DNA of 64,000 bases from Apostichopus japonicus (Eukaryota > Echinodermata > Holothuroidea > Aspidochirotida > Stichopodidae): contig NC_092561.1 in NCBI RefSeq assembly GCF_037975245.1, forward strand, positions 14,073,001 through 14,137,000, read 5' to 3'. The translations under genes were made by a program, and so were the position numbers. The notes below the pieces were generated by a model. It was not told the origin of the DNA. It saw only the letters and a program-made list of their open reading frames with translations, and did no database searches. Below, piece by piece: positions 57,843 to 64,000 of the stretch. Every line of letters begins with the position of its first letter. Position 1 is the stretch's first letter.

Positions 57843-59862
57843 CGGGTCTAGACTTCTAATGCATTTTTGGGTAGTTTAATGCATCACAAACATTATATCA
57901 AAAGTTCTCCAAAAAATTTCCTGCAGTATTTTTGTAACGCACCCTTGAAATTGGGTATGTTATGTAGACATTACGTGGTACGATGCTATGTATTAGGAAC
58001 ACATGTGCTAACGTTAGATTTGGTACCTTGGTGCATACATACCACTCTTTTCTTATATGTTTAATTACGACTGATATATTTTTTTGTATAATAGTTGGGT
58101 CAGGGTTATAAGAATGGTGGAAGAGGATTCTGGTCTAAGGGTCAGTGAGGGTTGTTTTCAGGCATTACAATTTGTGCCCTCCCCCCCCTCCATTTTCGCC
58201 AAAATGGTAAAAAATCACATTTTCATCTTTGAAATATGAAATACAATTTTTGCACATTATAACTTAAGGGTTTTAATTATAAAAATGTACCACTTTTAAT
58301 AAACTCAGATATAATGCTTTGTAATAAATCAAATATTTTTAGATTTTCCCCCTATGTTATGAATGCATTTCGTCTGTGCATGTATGCGTAAATATACACA
58401 TATAATGAAAAGTTCCTCTCCATAATTGTTACACTCCCCATCCAAACTGTTTTACACATGTGAACCCCTCCCCCTCTACTTTACATGTAGCTAAATCCCT
58501 AGTTACAGTGAGATGTGCCAATGCCCCAAGACCAGTGAGTTATTTCTTTTGTATAAATCAATATATAAGTTGGCACACTAAAGACATCATGGCATATCGT
58601 AGATGTGAAATAAAGTTAGTCGGTATATATCCGTTACCTTAGTACCCTTTCTACAGTCTTCTGCAAAACTAGGTACTTTCTCCATGTTACGGAAACGACA
58701 TGTTTATAATTCGTATTCCTGCAAAAAGTGTTTCCAAGGGGGTTAACGTATAAAAGAAAAGATCGACAAGGTTTCGAATGGTATTTTGAAAAATAATAGT
58801 TCTATATTCTACAAATAATATGAATAATAAAGGTGAATGGTACAAATAAGTGAATAACGAAGACAGTTAACTTAAGCCCCAGATAGAAAGAAATAATGTA
58901 TCTATTAAGACTGGGTCGATACACTCAATGGTGTAGTAGAGCTGGGCCTTTGCGATGATTCAAGATACAGGTTCTTCATCAAAAGGCGCGACGAGGAATT
59001 AATAAGTGATTAAAAGTTCATCCAAGGACAGTTGTACTAGTTATAACAGGATCCACTTCAATTCACTGCATGGAAGTCAGATATGGTATGGAAAAGGGAA
59101 AGTCCATTCCGTAGTAGAGGTGAAGATAATTAGATGAAATAAAAGTCAATAAAGACTTGAATATCCTTCAGTCAAAACTTGAACAGATGCACAAAACGTG
59201 TTAACAATATGAATAAAACAGGTAACGAAATGTTACGGCAAAACAATAAAGAACCGTGATATTGGAACAGGGTCAGGGGCGATGGTTCCCCAACAACAGT
59301 ATTTAAACCTCTGACTGGTTTCAGGACGCGGTATTTGCGTCATCGTCATCAGTAAATGTAGTTGTGAATATGCAAGAGGTAAAGCATGCCCATAACACCC
59401 TCCTCCCCCCTCCCCTCTCAGCAAAAAAAGTGTGATTTGAAGAAAATGTGGATATTTATCATAAGGTGTCTGGTAGGTAGGGTACTCTACGTAAAACTAC
59501 TAATAGCTAAAATGAATATATGAATAAGATCATGTTTTCTGGTTCCTTTAAACTCTGGGGAACAAAATAATGACAACATGACTTTGAAAAAGTTAACCCT
59601 CTTCACAAACTTCAAACTTGATTAAAATTTCAGACTAAGATATCAAGATTTAACACCATCACAGTTCATCCTCCAAATCATCTTCCCCTGCATCAACAAT
59701 CTCAACATCTTCTTGGAAGTTGCTGCAATTTCTATATTTACATAGGTCTGTACACGGTAGTTGTGCATTCATTCAGGAACATCTTCCTTTAAGACATTTG
59801 CCGACTCTACAGCTACTGCTGACACACTGAAGCAAAACATCTGGGTCAGGTGGCTTCGTCAT
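57843..59862. other. noncoding region
   Basis: No exon supported. A C run lies at 58182-58190. The phrase CTGACTGGTTTCAGGACGCG...GCGTCATCGTCATCAG near 59311-59351 looks like noncoding retroelement sequence, but I cannot assign it. Confidence 0.35.
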
Positions 59863-61617
59863 CTAAGTGATTATAAGGTCATCATTTTCAAGTTTCCATC
59901 CATGTCCCTCTGGTAAGAGTGCATCAATCCTTTGCTGCAATGCCCTACTGTGAATAGCAGCCTGGTTGGTGCAGCGCTTAACATGCTGGATCAGAGCATC
60001 TTTTGTTGGTGGTAAACTCTGCTCTGAGGAGGAGATGAACAGAACACCTTGTACCATGAAATTGGATATTTTTGAGTCTCACATTTTATGATGGGGTACC
60101 AATATAATTACAATTCAGCTAGAAATATGTTGCAAATTACTTTAATAATTTCAATGGAAAGATTAACCTGATATTGCATCTCAAAGCGTTTAGAGAATTT
60201 TTTTAATTTTCCTTGGGGGAGCACCCCCATATTCCAAAAGTCCTAGATCCACCCCTGAACACTCAATGAACCACACATTGAAGAGAGTACTTTACCTTTC
60301 AAGATCTGTATGTCTTCCTTGTCAAGAATTGTATCTAGTTTCTTCAACATAGAGAGTGGTATCTCGCTTCAATGGCAACACAGTCTTTTCCTCTAATATT
60401 CATAAAATCTGGGCTCATCTCTTTTCCGCTCTGCTGCTTGTCGAAGCAATACTTTAATAAAATGAAATAAAAAAAGCAAATTGTTTTGCATTTTCTGTTG
60501 ATCAAAATGTAAGTTTGAACAGATAAGAACTAAGACAATTTTATTTATATACCATGTGATCTGCTCATCTTCTATGGACAAACAAAGACACATTCAAATT
60601 TTGCAAACCAGTGTCATGCAAAAAAGAATTAAAACAGGCTTTTTTTGACAGTACAGTACATTATCTCTTAATGTTATGGTTTAAATTATACAATGGTAGA
60701 TTATATCTGTTACTAATAATAAAGGAGACAGATACTTGTTCATTTTGGTAAAGCTAGACAGGCTGACCATAAGACCTTGCAAACCTAACCTTATTGCATC
60801 TTTGTTACACTTATTTTTCTAAGTTCTAATATAATATCTCTATCATTCAAATAAAGGGTCACAGTAAGAAAACTATGAAGCCTGTATTTAACACTTTGGC
60901 TAGTGCCCCAGATGGAGAATTTGAAACAAATTTCCGTTCCTACCACCTTATAACAAAACAAATCAGATGACCATGCCACTAATTATATTATGTTCAGGTC
61001 CAACACTGTGCCCTTTGACTTGGATTCTATCCCTCAAGAGCTACTGATCTTGCATTATGCAACTCCTCTTAACACTTCAACTATGCCACAGAAGTACAAG
61101 TAGAGTCGTGTAGTATGCTTAGGCTTACCTCCATCGAAAGTCTCTGCCTGCTGCAGCAATTGTCCTGCACCCGTTTGCAACGCCGAGTAATGTATTGTTT
61201 CTTTTCCCACATATAATAAATTGAACAGGCAATACACCAGAGCTTCTGCTTGGTTTCCTCGATCTTTTCCGTCAATTCTTCGTTTAAAATCATATGGGGT
61301 CTCCTCTGGAACTGTCCGTTTTCTTGCAGCAATGTGCTTGCTATCAATGAACCGCCTGTAACACTTATCGTGGAACCCCATCATACTATGCTGTTGAACA
61401 CACGCTTGATCGTAGTAGGCCATGGAGTAATCAGTAGTACAGCGATATCACTGTCTCCGCCGCTGAGATTAAGCCAATCTTTAGCGCAGGAAGTAACTTT
61501 AGTCCATCGTTTATTCGTCAGTGCCTTGACTGCTTCAAATTTTACAGATTCAATGTGCACTGAGCACTGTAGATTTCCGTGTGTCGGAGACTGACTAGCG
61601 CCCGTGGGAGCCGCCAT
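59863..61617 (-). pseudogene. decayed gene of an uncharacterised Cys-rich, transposon-associated family
   Basis: Minus strand. It starts with MAAPTGASQSP in a good context (AACATGGCGGC, ATG at 61617), then FEAVKALTNKRWTKVTSCAK. In another frame follows GFHDKCYRRFIDSKHI, and near 60340 AIEARYHSLC, immediately followed by TGA. Finally SLPPTKDALIQHVKRCTNQA and GHGWKLENDDLIIT end with a stop at 59863. This order (W..CA..W, H..CYRRF.D, EARYH..C, LPPTKDAL.., GW) matches a family of uncharacterised proteins I recall as repeated in cnidarian, mollusc and echinoderm genomes. Frame changes and the stop argue for a pseudogene, although some breaks may be introns (a donor GTAAGC is at about 61130 and GTAAAG at about 60296). 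A hAT-like end (CCTAGATCCACCCCTG, about 60243-60258) sits between the last two pieces. Confidence 0.5.
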
Positions 61618-61873
61618 GTTTGTTGTTTTCTACAAAGATTGCACACAGAACTCATGGCTCATTGGACAATTCATATCACATGGTACAGATATCTCACTGG
61701 CGCACAACTTTTGAACGTAAAACGGCAGGTTTCTTAACATACGCAATAAAAAATATAGTTCAATCTTTCGAGCGGAATTGCAAAAAAACTGCAGGAAAGT
61801 ACATGGAGAACTTTTGGATCATTAATCTTAGTTAATTTATGTATTCAATGCTGTAGAGAAATTTTAGACCCGC

Positions 61874-62238
61874 AGTTGCTGGAACGAAACAAGCGAATTT
61901 CGACCTTCAGCTGATGGCCTATACTAAGAAGAAGAATTTGCAGTGTTTTTAATTTTTTTTGGTGAAAATTCGGGCAATATACTGAGAATTTTTCGGGCAC
62001 CTACTGAAAGAAGAATAATTTGAAATGTGTTTTTCAATGGTTAAACTTATATTATTGTTATCGTTATTATTGTAACAACTTCCCCAATAATTATAACCAA
62101 TATGGAAGGGTGATAACACGGAAAACGTTTGTATGTTATTGGCATGTGATGTAATAGCCGATGAATGCCTATGATATGCACATTAAGAGATTGAACCCCC
62201 CCCCCCCCAACCCAAATTAGGCTCCTACGCCTATGCTA
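61874..62238. repeat. CATAGRCGTAGG-type element end (right)
   Basis: Contains GTTGCTGGAACGAAAC, CAGCTGATGGCCTA, AAAATTCGGGCAATATACTG, a C run at 62197-62209 and the terminal CTCCTACGCCTATGC, the inverted counterpart of the left end at 57673. A clean target duplication was not found. Confidence 0.6.
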
Positions 62239-63597
62239 AAGGGTAAGTACTTACGCACGTTTGATTTAAAATTGTGTCTGCTGTGCCATGTTGAGAGCTG
62301 GGTTTATTCTATAATTTGGCTTGAGAATAAATTGTTTGGTGTATAGTGTTCACCAACGGCGAGAACAGCGAGAACAGAATTTACCTACAGAAATTATATA
62401 TGTAAAGCGTTCATCACCGGACTGACTGCATAACCTGATAGCTACCGTCAGTCTCAGTCGTCCTGTAATAGGCTTGCCTTATTTAAAGCTGCATGCATGG
62501 TTGCAACCCAGCAGTAGTTCTATCTCAACTATCAAGCAACTAAAAAACACATAGAAACAATACCGACACATGAAACTGAACGATTACAATTACGAAGTTT
62601 TTCAGTGAAGTTGCACTGAGAGGTCTTTTCCACTTCTCCGTCTAAGCGAAGCCGCGAAAGTGTCTCCCTACATTAAAATAGGAAAATGTTACGGCTGTTA
62701 TCTTTTCCGCCCCTTTCTACATACGCTTTATATAGGGGCCAGCGCAATCGTAGGAACGAATCGCTCATATTGCGTGATGAATAGTATAAGGATCGACCCA
62801 GCGCATATTTGACAAAGACAAATTGACCGATACGCATTAACACATGCTCCGTCTAATTTCTCTGCCGATAGCATTCAGGCCCGTAGCCAGGAGGGTTCGG
62901 GGGGTTCGTACGAACCCCCCCCCCCCCCCGCACAGACCAGTTTTTTCAATGGAATTTTGGCGTTTTCCAGGGCAAATTGTCATTTATACCCCTACAAAAT
63001 CCCCAAATGCCCCATTTTGAGGGTAAAATCGCAAAATCGCAAATTTTTCACAAAATCTGGGGGCCGCTGAGGTGGGGGGGGGGGGGCAACACTCTCAAGC
63101 CAGTTGAAATTTACCCTGATATGTGCATCTGTCAATTATCTATTATGATCACAGTACTTACTTTTTTAGTTTTTATGAGACTGAATGCCAATAAAAGAGC
63201 TATTTTAAGAATTACATTATTGTTGATAGGGTGTTTTTTCTTCATTCGCAGAAATTTGAAAGAAATGCTTTTTCAGGAAAATACAAACACATTTTTGATG
63301 TATTTCTCTTTTTCACTTTTCTTTTACACTTCAACAATTTCATTGGACATGCTACCTCTTTTACTCCGTTGTTTGCCCTCTTTTACGATTTTTGTGGCTA
63401 AGCATTTTCATGTTGTCATTTGATTGAAAATGTCCAAAAATTCCAGCTTAGGTGTTCACCAGATCGCTCAATTTCGATGTAAAAATTGCACAAACTCCCT
63501 GGGGTGGGGGAGGGAGAACCACACCCTCTCCCTGCTCGGTCGCTCCACTCCTTGCTCGGGCGCCCTCGAGTTTTGACTCCATGAAAATCCCGAACTC
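62239..63597. other. noncoding region with G/C-run element ends
   Basis: No gene seen. CAGGCCCGTAGCCAGG at about 62877, followed by a GGTTCGGGGGGTTCG / CGAACCCCC inverted stretch, is a further hAT-like end. A G run lies at 63074-63086. The plus-strand frame at 62977-63423 ends in a Phe/Leu-rich segment without a recognisable domain. Confidence 0.4.
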
Positions 63598-63860
63598 CAG
63601 TGGCAGCGATGAAAAAGTGGGGGGCTGAAGGTATGTTCAGCCCCCCGAAATTTGCGTCAAGTGTTCCAAGAAGCGGGGAGAATTTTGAAATGGGGGCTGC
63701 TCCTTCTTTCTTGAAACACTCGGGAAGTGCCGTTTCCGGCCATCTGGGGGGTTCAAAAAGCTGAATTTTTTTTTGTACGCTCCGCGCCAACCAATGGTGG
63801 CGCTCCGCTTAGATAGTCCTACCGCGCATGACGAACCCCCCCCCCCCTTCTCCTTTGCCC
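63598..63860 (-). mobile_element. fragment carrying the shared module (minus strand)
   Basis: On the minus strand: CTATCTAAGCGGAGCGCCAC, GGTTGGCGCGGAGCGTACAA, then AGATGGCCGGAAACGGCACT, and at the far end GCTGCCACTG (complement of 63599-63608), a hAT-like terminus. Adjacent G/C runs (63836-63847) resemble those in the other module-bearing elements. The outer terminus on the 63.86-kb side is not resolved. Confidence 0.6.
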
Positions 63861-64000
63861 AACAAACAATACGGACTTTACTATATGGCAATATGTGTTA
63901 CAACTAGTACATATGTCTAGATATTGTCCTCGGGTATGGATCGGGTACGGAAGTGTTAGTCAACTCAATATTCCGGATTTCATGTTGAATCAATTGAACG

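Overview
The window looks like metazoan nuclear DNA: it is AT-rich, its genes are split by GT-AG introns, it has long (TA)n microsatellites, and most of it is transposon and satellite sequence. The gene families (a large single-exon RING/B-box protein, an effector-type caspase, paired WSC domains, CR1-type LINE, Penelope-like sequence) would suit a marine invertebrate deuterostome such as an echinoderm, perhaps a sea cucumber. That placement is inference; nothing in the window fixes the species.

Layout. 0.3-4.6 kb: one 30-bp satellite array split by three levels of nested DNA transposons (606-3442, 965-3155, 1651-2027), with target-site duplications readable at each level. 5-7.5 kb: a derived copy of that nest, small exon-like units on the minus strand, (TA)n and a ~60-bp tandem repeat. 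8-10 kb: a foldback-like element with long inverted ends built of CTTAAG palindromes. 11.1-14.5 kb: a minus-strand gene with a possible signal-peptide exon and two WSC-domain exons. 15 kb: a Penelope-like fragment between two (TA)n tracts. 16.2-22.2 kb: near-tandem segmental duplications carrying a LINE tail, separated by an element rich in AGGTCA direct repeats. 26.3 kb: remnant of a Ty3/gypsy-type protease region. 30.4-32.4 kb: a second complete copy of the 965-3155 element. 35.6-45.1 kb: four plus-strand exons of a caspase; one intron has received a 5'-truncated CR1-like LINE and another a 161-bp MITE with two CRE octamers. 49.5-52.6 kb: tRNA-derived SINE heads, a ~310-bp tandem repeat and a 51-bp tandem repeat. 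53.0-55.2 kb: an intact 731-residue TRIM-type protein, minus strand. 59.9-61.6 kb: a decayed minus-strand gene of an uncharacterised Cys-rich family, lying between related inverted repeats at 57.7 and 62.2 kb.

The likely functional genes are the caspase (proteolysis in cell death), the TRIM-type protein (probable E3 ubiquitin ligase) and the WSC-domain gene (probably secreted or surface, carbohydrate-binding). Caspase and TRIM families are both linked to death and innate immune signalling, but nothing here shows that these genes are co-regulated. Many long open frames are artefacts of tandem repeats whose period is a multiple of three or which lack stops.
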